A DNA stretch of 48,240 nt from UMGS172 sp045587185 (GCA_045587185.1 JAZNBS010000040.1:1-48240); one strand, 5' to 3'. Shown: positions 1-8,395, counted from the first letter of the stretch. Made by a program: numbers and translations. Notes: generated by a model not told the origin, from the sequence alone.

Positions 1-2
1 AT

Positions 3-44
3 TTTGAGCGCCTGAGCTAAATGCTTGGGTGCTCAAATTTTATA
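3..44 (+). terminator. Hairpin at window start, likely terminator of an upstream gene
   Basis: A stem of about 15 pairs (TTTGAGC...GCTCAAA outside, CCTGAGC/GCTTGGG inside with G-T wobbles) closes on a 5-base loop and is followed by a short T-rich stretch (ATTTTATAT). No gene lies upstream inside the window, so it probably ends a transcript that starts before position 1. The T tract is modest and the stem is also symmetrical enough to act on the other strand. Confidence 0.55.
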
Positions 45-85
45 TGTCATTTTCACTAAAAAACATTGACTAAAATTTAACAAAT

Positions 86-120
86 TGCCAATGGCATAAA
101 GTTAAATAAAGTAGTACAAT
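86..120 (+). promoter_or_regulatory. Possible promoter and small palindrome ahead of the malate genes
   Basis: A good -10 box TACAAT lies at 115-120, about 37 bases before the start codon at 157. The -35 region is poor (TGGCAT at 92-97 with 17-base spacing). It overlaps a compact palindrome TGCCA-A-TGGCA at 86-96, placed where an activator or repressor could bind. The rhaB promoter has a similar AAGTACAATAA -10 context. The promoter call is tentative. Confidence 0.35.
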
Positions 121-156
121 AATGTGTAATTTAGTGTCAAAAAAGGAGAGAATATT

Positions 157-1284
157 ATGACATCATACATTAGATACACATATCCTCAGCTTAAAACCTT
201 CTGCGAGGACTGCTTTGAAAAATTCGGATTTTCTAAGTCCGAAAGTGAGATCATCACCGATGTTCTACTGCTTTCTGACCTTTATGGAATCGAATCTCAC
301 GGTATGCAGAGACTTGCCCGTTACCATAAAGGTATTGAAAAAGGACTTATCAAGGTAGAGGCAAAGCCTGAGGTTGTTTTTGAGACTCCTGTTTCGGCGG
401 TTATTGAAGGTAACGACGGTATGGGTCAGCTTATTTCACATAAGGCAATGAACATTGCCATTGAAAAGGCTAAAAAGAGCGGTATTGCTGTAGTTACCGT
501 CCGTAACTCCAACCACTTCGGTATTGCAGGCTATTATGCAAAGATGGCTTGTGACGCAGGTCTTCTTGGTATGGCTTTTACCAACTCTGAGGCTATTATG
601 GTACCCACATTCGGGCGTCTTGCGATGTTGGGTTCGAACCCCATCGCAGTTGCAATGCCTGCTGAACCGTATGATTTCTTCTTTGATGCATCGACCACTG
701 TTGTAACCCGTGGTAAGCTTGAGATCTATAACAAGCTTGGCAAACCCCTGCCTGAAGGCTGGGCTCTGAACGCTCAGGGTAAGGGAAGCACCGACGCTAA
801 AGATGTTCTTGCCAATATTGTTGCTAAAAACGGTGGCGGCATTATGCCTCTCGGCGGTGAGACTGAGCAACTTGGTTCCCACAAAGGTTACGGTTACGGT
901 ATGTTCTGTGAGATATTCACTTCTATTCTTTCAATGGGTCTCACGTCTAACCATACCCATACTAACGGTAAGGGTGGCACCTGCCACGGCTTTATAGCAA
1001 TGGATCCTAATATTTTTGGAGACGCAAACGCAATCAAGGAACACTTGTCTACATTCTTAAAGGAACTCAGAGAGTCACCTAAGTCTGAAGGTGCTGACCG
1101 TATTTACACGCACGGTGAGAAAGAAATTTTCGCAAAGGCCGACCGTCTTGAAAATGGAATTGACGTTAATATCAATACTGTTGCAGAAATGTTCGAAATG
1201 TGCAAGTATGTTGGACTTGACCCTGTTAAGTATCTAGGTGATGTAAATTTTGACGAGGTCAACGCAAGTTCGTCGTATAACTAA
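157..1284 (+). CDS. Malate/lactate dehydrogenase, Ldh2 family
   Basis: NAD(P)-dependent 2-hydroxyacid dehydrogenase of the Ldh2 (YlbC-like) family, which is unrelated in fold to classical LDH/MDH. It is predicted to interconvert malate (or a similar 2-hydroxyacid) and the 2-oxoacid in the cytosol. Family signatures visible in the 375 residues are SHGMQRL near 47-53, NSNHFG near 118-122 carrying the likely catalytic His, GSNPIA near 159-164 and SHKGYGYG near 241-248. The length is normal for the family. The ATG has a GGAGAG ribosome site 7 bases upstream. A malic enzyme begins 11 bases downstream, so both are probably one transcript and malate is the most likely substrate. The family also includes sulfolactate and ureidoglycolate enzymes, so the substrate is inferred. 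Confidence 0.88.
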   Translation: MTSYIRYTYPQLKTFCEDCFEKFGFSKSESEIITDVLLLSDLYGIESHGMQRLARYHKGIEKGLIKVEAKPEVVFETPVSAVIEGNDGMGQLISHKAMNIAIEKAKKSGIAVVTVRNSNHFGIAGYYAKMACDAGLLGMAFTNSEAIMVPTFGRLAMLGSNPIAVAMPAEPYDFFFDASTTVVTRGKLEIYNKLGKPLPEGWALNAQGKGSTDAKDVLANIVAKNGGGIMPLGGETEQLGSHKGYGYGMFCEIFTSILSMGLTSNHTHTNGKGGTCHGFIAMDPNIFGDANAIKEHLSTFLKELRESPKSEGADRIYTHGEKEIFAKADRLENGIDVNINTVAEMFEMCKYVGLDPVKYLGDVNFDEVNASSSYN

Positions 1285-1295
1285 GGAGTGTAAAA

Positions 1296-2474
1296 ATGGA
1301 TATTAAAGCACGCGCATTGGAAAAACACTATGAGTGGGCGGGTAAACTTGAGGTTGTTTCCCGTACACCCGTCACAAACAAAGAAGAGTTGTCGTTGGCT
1401 TACACCCCTGGTGTTGCAGAGCCCTGTATGGTAATCCACAACGACTATGAAAAGTCTTTTGAACTTACCCGCCGTTGGAACTCGGTCGCTGTTATTACTG
1501 ACGGTACTGCAGTTTTAGGCCTTGGTGACATCGGTCCCGAGGCAGGTATGCCTGTTATGGAAGGCAAGTGTGTCCTTTTCAAAGAATTTGCCGATGTTGA
1601 CGCATATCCCATTTGCCTGCGTACTAAAGATGTTGATGAGATTGTTCGCACTGTATATCTTATTTCGGGCGGTTTTGGCGGTATCAACCTTGAGGATATT
1701 GCCGCACCACGTTGCTTTGAAATTGAAAAGAAACTTAAAGAGATATGCGATATACCTGTTTTCCACGACGATCAGCACGGTACTGCCGTTGTTGTTGGCG
1801 CCGCAGTTATCAACGCTTTGAGACTTACGGGCAAAAAAATTGAAAATATCAAATGCGTTATAAACGGTGCAGGCTCGGCAGGTATTGCTATCGGTAAACA
1901 TCTTTTAAAACTTGGTGTGAAAAACCTTACAATGGTTGACCGCTTTGGTATAATCTGTGAGGGAATGGACGGTCTCAATCCTGCGCACGAAGAAATGAGT
2001 AAATTAACCAATCTTGATAAGAAGATGGGTGCTTTGGCTGACGCAATGAAAGGCGCAGACCTCTTTATTGGAGTGTCGGCACCCGGTTGCGTTACAGAGG
2101 ATATGATTAAGTCTATGAATAATGACCCGATAGTGTTCCCGATGGCCAATCCCGTTCCTGAAATTATGCCTGACCTTGCAAAGGCTGCGGGTGCCCGTGT
2201 TGTTGGCACCGGTCGTTCAGACTTCCCGAACCAAATCAACAATGTTATGGCGTTCCCCGGAATCTTCCGCGGTGCTTTGGATGTTAGAGCGTCTGATATC
2301 AATGAGGATATGCAGATGGCCGCTTCATTGGCTATTGCTTCGCTCGTATCTGATGATGAGTTGAACGAAGAGTATATTATGCCTTTTGCGTTTGATGAGC
2401 GCATCGGTAAGACCGTCGCTGCCAAGGTTGCAGAGGCCGCAATCGCTTCAGGTGTTGCAAGAATTAAAAAATAA
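1296..2474 (+). CDS. NAD(P)-dependent malic enzyme (oxaloacetate-decarboxylating)
   Basis: Short-form bacterial malic enzyme (392 residues) that oxidatively decarboxylates malate to pyruvate and CO2. Recognised by YTPGVAEPC with the general-acid Tyr36, Lys91 in MEGKCVLFKEFADVDAYP, the metal-binding acidic residues in NLEDI (about 131-135) and HDDQHGTA (157-164), and the Rossmann motif GAGSAG near 191-196. ANPVPEI and SDFPNQINN follow in the usual order. It has no phosphotransacetylase extension, unlike the long MaeB form. An AAGGAGTG ribosome site precedes the ATG. With the upstream Ldh2 dehydrogenase it forms a two-gene malate unit closed by a strong terminator. Cofactor preference cannot be read from the sequence. 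Confidence 0.93.
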   Translation: MDIKARALEKHYEWAGKLEVVSRTPVTNKEELSLAYTPGVAEPCMVIHNDYEKSFELTRRWNSVAVITDGTAVLGLGDIGPEAGMPVMEGKCVLFKEFADVDAYPICLRTKDVDEIVRTVYLISGGFGGINLEDIAAPRCFEIEKKLKEICDIPVFHDDQHGTAVVVGAAVINALRLTGKKIENIKCVINGAGSAGIAIGKHLLKLGVKNLTMVDRFGIICEGMDGLNPAHEEMSKLTNLDKKMGALADAMKGADLFIGVSAPGCVTEDMIKSMNNDPIVFPMANPVPEIMPDLAKAAGARVVGTGRSDFPNQINNVMAFPGIFRGALDVRASDINEDMQMAASLAIASLVSDDELNEEYIMPFAFDERIGKTVAAKVAEAAIASGVARIKK

Positions 2475-2490
2475 CATTTATTTGAGTTAC

Positions 2491-2531
2491 AACCTCCGAT
2501 ATTCCAATGGATTGTCGGGGTTTGTTTTTTT
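2491..2531 (+). terminator. Intrinsic terminator of the malate operon
   Basis: Stem with arms around CCTCCGAT and ATTGTCGGGG (one bulged T, one mismatch), a 3-base loop near 2506, then TTTGTTTTTTT. It lies 17 bases after the malic enzyme stop. Confidence 0.85.
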
Positions 2532-2537
2532 AACATA

Positions 2538-2566
2538 TTGAACTTTTAATAGTTTTGTGATAATAT
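2538..2566 (+). promoter_or_regulatory. Sigma-A promoter of the TetR regulator
   Basis: TTGAAC (2538-2543), 17 bases, TAATAT (2561-2566), with an extended TGA just before the -10. It directly follows the malate-operon terminator, so the regulator is transcribed separately. Confidence 0.8.
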
Positions 2567-2599
2567 TATTAAAACAGTTGTATAAAGAAGAGTGATAAA

Positions 2600-3187
2600 A
2601 TGAGCAGAAAAAACACCAGAAACACAAAAGGTAAAATTGTTTCGGCCGCTTGGAAGTTGTTTTATGAACAAGGCTATGAGGATACTACTGTTGAAGATAT
2701 TGTGTGGGAATCGGGTACTTCAAAAGGCTCATTTTATCATTATTTTGAGAGTAAAGATGCTTTACTTGGCTCTCTGTCTTATCTTTTTGATGAAAAATAT
2801 GAGGAACTTGCGCCCAGTATTTCGGACAGTATGAACAGTATTGATGCTCTTTTATACTTAAACAGTGAACTGTTCGGTATGATTGAAAATCAGATTGACC
2901 TTGACCTTTTGGGTCGACTGTTTTCAACACAACTTACCACAAAAGGGGAACAAAGTTTGCTCGACCATAACCGTGTTTATTATAAACTTATCCGTAAATT
3001 TGTTACAAGAGGGCAAGAAAAAAACGAGATTACCGATAAAATGACCGTCAAGGAAATTGTGAGATTTTATGCTCTGTGTGAGCGTGCTTTGATGTACGAT
3101 TGGTGTCTTTGTAAAGGAGATTATTCATTAAAAGAGTACGGTATTAAAGCAATGCCAATGTTTTTGGAAAAACTCAGAGTTCGGTAA
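2600..3187 (+). CDS. TetR/AcrR family transcriptional regulator
   Basis: A 195-residue DNA-binding regulator. The N-terminal TetR helix-turn-helix spans roughly residues 8-56: KGKIVSAAWKLFYEQGYEDTTVEDIV, then SGTSKGSFYHYFESKDALL, which is the conserved recognition-helix region. The C-terminal helical ligand/dimer domain is not diagnostic, so the effector is unknown. The ribosome site is weak (GAAGAGTG). It follows the malate operon, but each has its own promoter and a terminator lies between them, so regulation of those genes is only a guess. The short palindrome at 86-96 would be a site to test. Confidence 0.9.
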   Translation: MSRKNTRNTKGKIVSAAWKLFYEQGYEDTTVEDIVWESGTSKGSFYHYFESKDALLGSLSYLFDEKYEELAPSISDSMNSIDALLYLNSELFGMIENQIDLDLLGRLFSTQLTTKGEQSLLDHNRVYYKLIRKFVTRGQEKNEITDKMTVKEIVRFYALCERALMYDWCLCKGDYSLKEYGIKAMPMFLEKLRVR

Positions 3188-3267
3188 TATATCACAATAG
3201 TAAATTTAAAATTTTCAGGTAAAATCATATTGAATAAATACAAACAGTTATTTTAAAGACAGCAATT

Positions 3268-3300
3268 AAAAATCACCCCGAAGATATCTCTTCGGGGTGA
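3268..3300 (-). terminator. Intrinsic terminator of phosphoglucomutase gene
   Basis: A perfect 12-bp stem (TCACCCCGAAGA / TCTTCGGGGTGA) with a 4-base loop. Read on the minus strand it is followed by TTTTTAATT, so it ends the minus-strand phosphoglucomutase transcript. On the plus strand no T run follows it, though it could still partly block the TetR transcript. Confidence 0.85.
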
Positions 3301-3314
3301 AAATGTTGTGAAAA

Positions 3315-4937
3315 TTATTGAATAATGTTGTGGATGACATCCTTGATTTTGGCAAGCCTTAACTCGGCGGCATTGCGGTCAATCTCTTTTATTGAGTAGT
3401 AGACCTTAATTTTCGGCTCTGTGCCTGAGGGACGCACTGCTATCCAACTACCGTCATTAAAGATATATTTTAGAACATTGTCCTTGGGCAGGTCGCGTAC
3501 ACCTTTACTGAAATCCTGTAATTCAGTAATTCCATCAAGAAGTGAAGTGCCTTTTTCGCGGAACGTGAACATAAGTTGTTTGATTCTCTCAGCACCGTCC
3601 TGACCTTTCAAGGTAAAACTGTCCTGAGTGTCAAGATAGTAGCCAAACTCATTATAAAGTTCGTTCAATCCGTCAACCAGTGTCTTACCATTGTTTTTAT
3701 ACCATGCGGCCATCTGACAAATAAGCATAGAAGCAACAACGGCGTCTTTGTCTCGTGCGTGGGTGCCGATAAGGTAGCCGTAGGACTCCTCATAGCCGAT
3801 AATATATTCCTGTGAACCGTCGGCTTCATATTTGTTCATCTTGTTGCCGATGTATTTAAATCCTGTGAGTGTTTCTTCAATGATAAGACCAAATTTTCGG
3901 CCGATATCAGCACCAAGTTCAGAGGTTACGATAGTCTTAATCATAGTAGATTTACTGTTAAGAATATTCTTTTTCATATTGAGGATGAAATTTACGAGCA
4001 TTGCTCCTGTATGATTACCTGTGAACAAAACGTAATCCTCACCGTGCTTTACGGCAATGCCGACACGGTCACAGTCTGGGTCGGTACCTAAAACAAGGTC
4101 TGCGCCAATCTCTTTTGCTTTTTCAATAGCAATGGTCAGGGCGTCTTTTTCCTCAGGGTTGGGACTGCGAACGGTGGAAAAATTGCCATCAGGCAGTTCT
4201 TGCTCTTTAACAACGGTAACGTCAAGACCTTCCAACATTCTGCGGACGGGAACGTTGCCTGTGCCGTGGAGGGGAGTGTACACAATCTTAAGGCTTGAAG
4301 GCTCTTCATAAAGCGACTGCTTTCCGACCGCTTTCAAAAATTCGCATAAAACATCCTCGCCGATCATCTTAATGTTGTCGGATTCTTCGCAAAATGGGAT
4401 GGTAGAGTAATCGGTAATGTTGTTGATAAACTCAAGTGCAGCGTTAGCCTCATCGGTGTTTAACTGACATCCTGTGCTGTCATAAACTTTATAGCCGTTA
4501 TACTCTTTAGGGTTGTGAGATGCAGTTATCATAACGCCCGCAATACAACCAAGGTGTCTTACAGTGAATGAGAGAACAGGTACGGGGGCTTCCATATCAT
4601 AGAGGTAGGCGGTAAATCCTAACGACGCAAAAATGCCCGCCGTTATTTTCGCAAAATACTTTGAATTGTTTCTTGTATCATAAGCGATTGCAATCTTAAG
4701 ATTATCATTGTTCTTTGACTTAACATACTGCGCAAATCCGAAAGTTGCACGGCCAACAGTATATTTGTTCATACGGTTAGATCCGGCACCCATAATTCCT
4801 CTTAAGCCTGCAGTGCCGAACTCAAGATCTTTATAAAAACGGTCAGAAATTTCGGCCTCGTCGGTTAAGGCTTCAAGTTCTGCCTTTGTCTCGCTATCAA
4901 ATTTCAGCCATTGCTGATATTTTTCTTTGTAAGTCAT
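3315..4937 (-). CDS. Phosphoglucomutase/phosphomannomutase (PgcA type)
   Basis: Alpha-D-phosphohexomutase of 540 residues, interconverting glucose-1-P and glucose-6-P (possibly also mannose phosphates) for glycogen, wall and exopolysaccharide precursor supply. Motifs: FGTAGLRG near 40-47, the phosphoserine loop TASHNP with Ser140, the metal loop DPDCDR near 286-291, the sugar-binding loop GYEESYG, and the C-terminal phosphate-binding RPSGTEPK. All four domains are present and complete. The length matches Firmicute PgcA-type enzymes rather than the roughly 450-residue GlmM. The start ATG has an AGGGGA ribosome site. It is monocistronic, with a strong promoter upstream and a terminator just after the stop. 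Confidence 0.93.
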   Translation of the reverse strand: MTYKEKYQQWLKFDSETKAELEALTDEAEISDRFYKDLEFGTAGLRGIMGAGSNRMNKYTVGRATFGFAQYVKSKNNDNLKIAIAYDTRNNSKYFAKITAGIFASLGFTAYLYDMEAPVPVLSFTVRHLGCIAGVMITASHNPKEYNGYKVYDSTGCQLNTDEANAALEFINNITDYSTIPFCEESDNIKMIGEDVLCEFLKAVGKQSLYEEPSSLKIVYTPLHGTGNVPVRRMLEGLDVTVVKEQELPDGNFSTVRSPNPEEKDALTIAIEKAKEIGADLVLGTDPDCDRVGIAVKHGEDYVLFTGNHTGAMLVNFILNMKKNILNSKSTMIKTIVTSELGADIGRKFGLIIEETLTGFKYIGNKMNKYEADGSQEYIIGYEESYGYLIGTHARDKDAVVASMLICQMAAWYKNNGKTLVDGLNELYNEFGYYLDTQDSFTLKGQDGAERIKQLMFTFREKGTSLLDGITELQDFSKGVRDLPKDNVLKYIFNDGSWIAVRPSGTEPKIKVYYSIKEIDRNAAELRLAKIKDVIHNIIQ

Positions 4938-4970
4938 TTGAAATCCCCTTTCAGAAAATTATATACTATT

Positions 4971-4998
4971 ATTATATATTTAAATTTCTGTTTGTCAA
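4971..4998 (-). promoter_or_regulatory. Sigma-A promoter of phosphoglucomutase gene
   Basis: On the minus strand, TTGACA (4998-4993), 16 bases, TATAAT (4976-4971): both boxes are perfect consensus. The start codon is about 34 bases downstream. The remaining DNA up to the rhaB promoter at 5086 is AT-rich and shows nothing else I can name. Confidence 0.85.
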
Positions 4999-5085
4999 GT
5001 GAACTATAGACAATATAGATTATGAGAAATTTGATAAAAACAGTCAATTAACTCAGAAAATACTTTTAATAATTAAAATTTCCTA

Positions 5086-5114
5086 TTGATTTAGGTAAAC
5101 AAATAAAGTACAAT
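5086..5114 (+). promoter_or_regulatory. Promoter of rhaB (with a possible second start)
   Basis: TTGATT (5086-5091), 17 bases, TACAAT (5109-5114). This leaves an untranslated leader of about 145 bases. A second possible -10 TATAAT at 5218-5223 has only a weak TTATTT -35 at 5195-5200, but would give a short leader. No clear operator palindrome was seen. Confidence 0.65.
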
Positions 5115-5267
5115 AAATTAAACGAAAACAAGATATATTATATTACTGATGTCATAATTTATAACCATTATATTGTTTCATTTATACCATAGGTTTATTT
5201 TGCATTAGTTTTATTTATATAATGTTAAATCAAAACAGTATAAAACTTGAAAAAGGGAAGTGACTCT

Positions 5268-6662
5268 ATGTTTCATTTGGCAATTGATATTGGTGCATCA
5301 AGCGGACGTCATATTATTGGTTGGGTTGAAAACGGTGTTATAAAGTACGAAGAAGTTTACCGTTTTTACAATGGACTTGATGATGTAAACGGTACTCTCT
5401 GTTGGAATACCGAACGTCTTTTTGCTGAAATCAAAGCGGGTATGAAAAAGTGTGCCGAGGTTGGCAAAATTCCTTCAACTATGGCTATTGATACCTGGGG
5501 TGTTGATTTTGTCCTGCTTGATAAAGACGGCAAAATGGTGGGAAATTCGGTTGGTTACCGTGATTCCCGTACCGAGGGTTACGTTGAAAAGACTTTTGAG
5601 GTTATGCCCAAGCGTAAGCTTTATGATATAACAGGTCTTGGAACAAATACCTTCAATACTTTGTTCCAACTTGTTTCATTGAAGGATAATTATCCTGAAC
5701 AGTTGGATGAGGCTGTAGATTTTCTTATGATTCCTGATTACTTTGTTTATCTTTTGACGGGCAATAAGTTCAATGAGTATACCAACGCTTCCACCACTGA
5801 ACTTATCGACGTTAAAACAAACACATGGTCGGATGAGATACTTGATACCTTTGGAATTAAGAAGAGCATTTTTAATCCATTGTCTATGCCAGGTACAGAA
5901 GCCGGTCGACTTTTGCCGTCGATTGCTGACGAGGTGGGGTATGACCTTAATGTTATTCTTGCTGCATCTCACGATACTGCATCTGCTGTTATGGCAGTGC
6001 CTTCAAACGGCGATGATGTTATGTACATAAGTTCAGGCACTTGGTCGCTTATGGGTATTGAGTCACTTACTCCTCAACTTGCTGATATTTGTATGGAACA
6101 CAGTTTCACAAACGAAGGCGGATTTAATTACCGTTACACGGTTTTGAAAAATATCATGGGTCTGTGGATGATACAGAATGTCAAGAAGGAACTTGACAAC
6201 AAATATTCATTTGCTGAACTTTGCGATATGGCTTCTGAAAGCGCAGATTTTCCAAGCATTGTTAACGCAGTTGACAACCGATTCCTTGCACCAAAAAACA
6301 TGACCGAAGAAATCAAATCATACTGCCGTGACACAAATCAGGCAGTTCCCGAAACTGTGGGCGAAATTGCGGCTGTTATTTATAACAGTCTTGCTAAGTG
6401 CTATGCCGATTGCGCTAATGAGATTGAACAGTTTACGGGCAAAAAATACCCTGCAATCAATATTATTGGAGGAGGCAGTAATGCAGATTACCTTAACCGC
6501 ATTACAGCCAAGACTTCGGGTAGAACGGTTCTTGCAGGACCTGCCGAAGCAACTGCTATCGGAAATCTAATGGCACAAATGCTGAGTGTTGGTGAATTTA
6601 AGGACCTTGCCGATGCAAGAGACAGTGTAATTAAATCATTTGATATCAAAATTTATGATTAA
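5268..6662 (+). CDS. rhaB: Rhamnulokinase
   Basis: FGGY-family sugar kinase, phosphorylating L-rhamnulose at C1 in rhamnose breakdown. The first residues after the start hold the rhamnulokinase-type phosphate motif AIDIGASSGRH. ISSGTWSLMG in the middle and GGGSNADYLNRITA plus GPAEATAIGN near the C-terminus complete the ATPase-fold motifs. The reading frame extends 7 codons upstream to a TTG at 5247, but AAGGGAAG at 5253-5260 sits ideally before ATG 5268, so that start is chosen (464 residues). No isomerase, aldolase or rhamnose transporter gene is near, so it is either a dispersed part of the pathway or acts on a related ketose. A lipoprotein gene follows 40 bases later. Confidence 0.88.
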   Translation: MFHLAIDIGASSGRHIIGWVENGVIKYEEVYRFYNGLDDVNGTLCWNTERLFAEIKAGMKKCAEVGKIPSTMAIDTWGVDFVLLDKDGKMVGNSVGYRDSRTEGYVEKTFEVMPKRKLYDITGLGTNTFNTLFQLVSLKDNYPEQLDEAVDFLMIPDYFVYLLTGNKFNEYTNASTTELIDVKTNTWSDEILDTFGIKKSIFNPLSMPGTEAGRLLPSIADEVGYDLNVILAASHDTASAVMAVPSNGDDVMYISSGTWSLMGIESLTPQLADICMEHSFTNEGGFNYRYTVLKNIMGLWMIQNVKKELDNKYSFAELCDMASESADFPSIVNAVDNRFLAPKNMTEEIKSYCRDTNQAVPETVGEIAAVIYNSLAKCYADCANEIEQFTGKKYPAINIIGGGSNADYLNRITAKTSGRTVLAGPAEATAIGNLMAQMLSVGEFKDLADARDSVIKSFDIKIYD

Positions 6663-6702
6663 GTGATTTAGACTGTTAAGACATTTGATGAGGAGATATG
6701 TT

Positions 6703-7146
6703 ATGAAAAGGTTTTTATCATCAATTCTTGTTTTGGTTTTTATTTTTGCTCTTGTCGGTTGCGGCGATTCTTCTTCAAATGGCAATTCTGATGTAGGCAA
6801 TAACAATGGCTCAACAATAAACAGCACCGTTTCTGATACTGAAAATGTAGACCCTTATATTGGCACATGGCAACATGAAAAAACCGATGCCGAACCGTAC
6901 TCAATTACCCTTACTCTTGAAAACGGTGGCACAGGTGCTATCGGCGTAAAAAACAAAACTCAGATTAACTGGTCTGAGATTAGCGACGGAAAAATCAAAA
7001 TTATAATTACCTATTCTGATAATACTACAAAGGACACAACCGCTTTGTGTTCTGGTGATACTCTTGTGTGGGATTATAGATTCAGTGTCAAGGCGGCTGA
7101 CGGCATAATTTCTTCTGTTAATAATGTAACAATGAAGAAAAAGTGA
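6703..7146 (+). CDS. Small lipoprotein of unknown function
   Basis: Predicted secreted lipoprotein of 147 residues. It has a basic start (MKRF), a hydrophobic stretch, and a lipobox LVGC that puts the lipidated Cys near residue 21, followed by a Ser/Asn/Gly-rich spacer to about residue 50. The rest (YIGTWQHEK..., LENGGTGAIGVKN, INWSEISDGKIKI) looks like a small beta-barrel of the lipocalin-like kind found in many Firmicute lipoproteins; this is impression only. The frame is open from a TTG at 6685, but AGGAGA at 6691-6696 points to ATG 6703. It lies 40 bases after rhaB and may be cotranscribed. No function can be assigned. Confidence 0.75.
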   Translation: MKRFLSSILVLVFIFALVGCGDSSSNGNSDVGNNNGSTINSTVSDTENVDPYIGTWQHEKTDAEPYSITLTLENGGTGAIGVKNKTQINWSEISDGKIKIIITYSDNTTKDTTALCSGDTLVWDYRFSVKAADGIISSVNNVTMKKK

Positions 7147-7152
7147 ATTTCA

Positions 7153-7200
7153 AAAGACGTGATGCAGTTGGTTACACTGTATCACGTCTTTAGATTTATA
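7153..7200 (+). terminator. Terminator after the lipoprotein, probably bidirectional
   Basis: A 16-pair stem (AAAGACGTGATGCAGT with ACTGTATCACGTCTTT, one G-T pair), a 7-base loop, then TTTAGATTTATA. It lies between convergent genes. The T tract is poor on the plus strand. Confidence 0.7.
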
Positions 7201-7215
7201 AAAATAATGTGTGTA

Positions 7216-7626
7216 TTAAGGCTCGGTTGCAAGTATAAGCAATGCCTGCTTTTTTGTATCACTTGAGTTGAGGTAACCTTCAACAAGCATTTTTACATCT
7301 TCGGGCAGTCCGCTTAAGTCATATTCGGTTTCGGTTTGGTTATACATAACAGGCGATGAAAGAGTCAGACTTGACGGAATTGATTTTTGCGAAAGTTCGG
7401 GATATTCGTTGCTTGTGTTACCCAGAATGTAATCACAGGAAACACAGTAAAGATTGCTGAGTTTAATAACAATGGGCAACGGCGGGGGAGTTCTTGTTTC
7501 ATAATTTCTGTAAACTTCGGGCGAAATTCCAATAAGGTCGGCAACTTGGTACTGTTTATAGTTGTGCTTGTTCCTTAAGTTTACAAGGATTTCTCCTGTT
7601 TTTGTGCGTTTAATATTTTTAGCCAT
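7216..7626 (-). CDS. XRE-type helix-turn-helix regulator
   Basis: A 136-residue Cro/C1-type DNA-binding protein. The HTH spans about residues 9-62: TGEILVNLRNKHNYKQYQVADLIGI, SPEVYRNYETR, then LPIVIKLSNLYCVSCDYILGN, the usual ending of this fold. The remaining roughly 70 residues are polar and unassigned (a LSGLPEDVKMLVEGYL segment resembles helical tails of other XRE regulators). The frame opens at ATG 7638, but GAGG at 7633-7636 fits ATG 7626 (MAKNIKRTK). The target is unknown. It is back to back with the tRNA-Thr promoter. Phage or ICE genes are not near, so a housekeeping or stress regulator is as likely as a mobile-element relic. Confidence 0.85.
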   Translation of the reverse strand: MAKNIKRTKTGEILVNLRNKHNYKQYQVADLIGISPEVYRNYETRTPPPLPIVIKLSNLYCVSCDYILGNTSNEYPELSQKSIPSSLTLSSPVMYNQTETEYDLSGLPEDVKMLVEGYLNSSDTKKQALLILATEP

Positions 7627-7654
7627 ATCGTACCTCATAAAAATAAATTTACGC

Positions 7655-7683
7655 TTGACTTAAAGTGGGTTTATTGATATAAT
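7655..7683 (+). promoter_or_regulatory. Promoter of tRNA-Thr
   Basis: TTGACT (7655-7660), 17 bases, TATAAT (7678-7683) with an extended TGA. Transcription would start about 7 bases before the mature tRNA. Confidence 0.85.
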
Positions 7684-7695
7684 CATTAAGTCAGT

Positions 7696-7771
7696 GCTGG
7701 AGTGGCTCAGTTGGTAGAGCAGCTGATTCGTAATCAGCAGGTCGTGGGTTCAAGTCCCATCTTCAGCTCCA
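7696..7771 (+). tRNA. tRNA-Thr (anticodon CGT)
   Basis: A 76-base cloverleaf: acceptor arms GCTGGAG/CTTCAGC (one G-T pair), D arm GCTC/GAGC, anticodon stem GCTGA/TCAGC with loop TTCGTAA giving anticodon CGT (reads ACG), T arm GTGGG-TTCAAGT-CCCAT, and an encoded CCA end. Confidence 0.95.
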
Positions 7772-7775
7772 CATC

Positions 7776-7812
7776 AAAAGCCGTACTTTTATGTGCGGCT
7801 TTTAAATTTTTG
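7776..7812 (+). terminator. Terminator of tRNA-Thr
   Basis: An 11-pair stem AAAAGCCGTAC/GTGCGGCTTTT (one wobble), a 6-base loop, then a T-rich tail. The stop codon of the convergent minus-strand DUF4364 gene lies inside it, so it may serve both directions. Confidence 0.85.
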
Positions 7813-8362
7813 TACCGATAAAGTTTTCAGTGATTTTGGCAAGCATTTCTATTGGGTTTTTCAAAAAGTTCTCTTTCATTGTTTTTCCTGTGTCCTCGTC
7901 TGGAATAAGCAATTTGATTGATGCTAGTTCAAAATCGTTATCCATAACCGAACAGGTGATATACATTCTGTCATTAACTGTTTCAATAAAAACCTTGTTT
8001 TCACGTTCGTTTTTACTGCGGGACAGTATCTCTGTGACTATTTCCATCGAACGTTCTCTGACCGAAAAAGGCACACTTGTACCCAAAGCCTCAGCAATAC
8101 TGCCAGTCTCTTTATTTGCGGTATAAAGTTTTTGTCCGTCAGTGTCTAAAACGGTGATGTTGCCGCTTTCAACAAGATCTGCAATGGCGTAAGCGGTTTC
8201 AAAATAATTAGCAATACCGTCAAAATGCAATCTTTCTTTGACCTTTTCCAAAGGCAAAGGTTCACGCGCGTTGCTTAATATATAACAAATAAGAACACGA
8301 ATCTCAGTTCTGCTCTGCAATCCACCGGGATTTACACCGGCAGTTATAGCGTCTGAAAACAT
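7802..8362 (-). CDS. DUF4364 family protein
   Basis: A cytosolic protein of 186 residues resembling DUF4364, a Clostridia-enriched family of unknown role. The N-terminal half (about 20-85) reads as a winged-helix-like fold: TEIRVLICYILSNAREPLPLEKVKERL, then ANYFETAYAIADLVESGNI and a short beta wing LDTDGQKLYTAN. The C-terminal half (SVRERSMEIVTEILSR... to the end) is an alpha/beta domain. A DNA- or protein-binding role is therefore plausible but unproven. The ribosome site is weak (GTGAG). The gene has its own promoter, divergent from the coiled-coil gene at 8487. Family assignment is from memory of the sequence pattern. Confidence 0.7.
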   Translation of the reverse strand: MFSDAITAGVNPGGLQSRTEIRVLICYILSNAREPLPLEKVKERLHFDGIANYFETAYAIADLVESGNITVLDTDGQKLYTANKETGSIAEALGTSVPFSVRERSMEIVTEILSRSKNERENKVFIETVNDRMYITCSVMDNDFELASIKLLIPDEDTGKTMKENFLKNPIEMLAKITENFIGTKI

Positions 8363-8395
8363 TGTTTACATCTCACTTTTGCGTTAATTTAGTTT

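Noticed and set aside
5247..5267. Upstream TTG start for rhaB
   Set aside because: The ribosome site AAGGGAAG lies downstream of this TTG and is correctly placed for ATG 5268.
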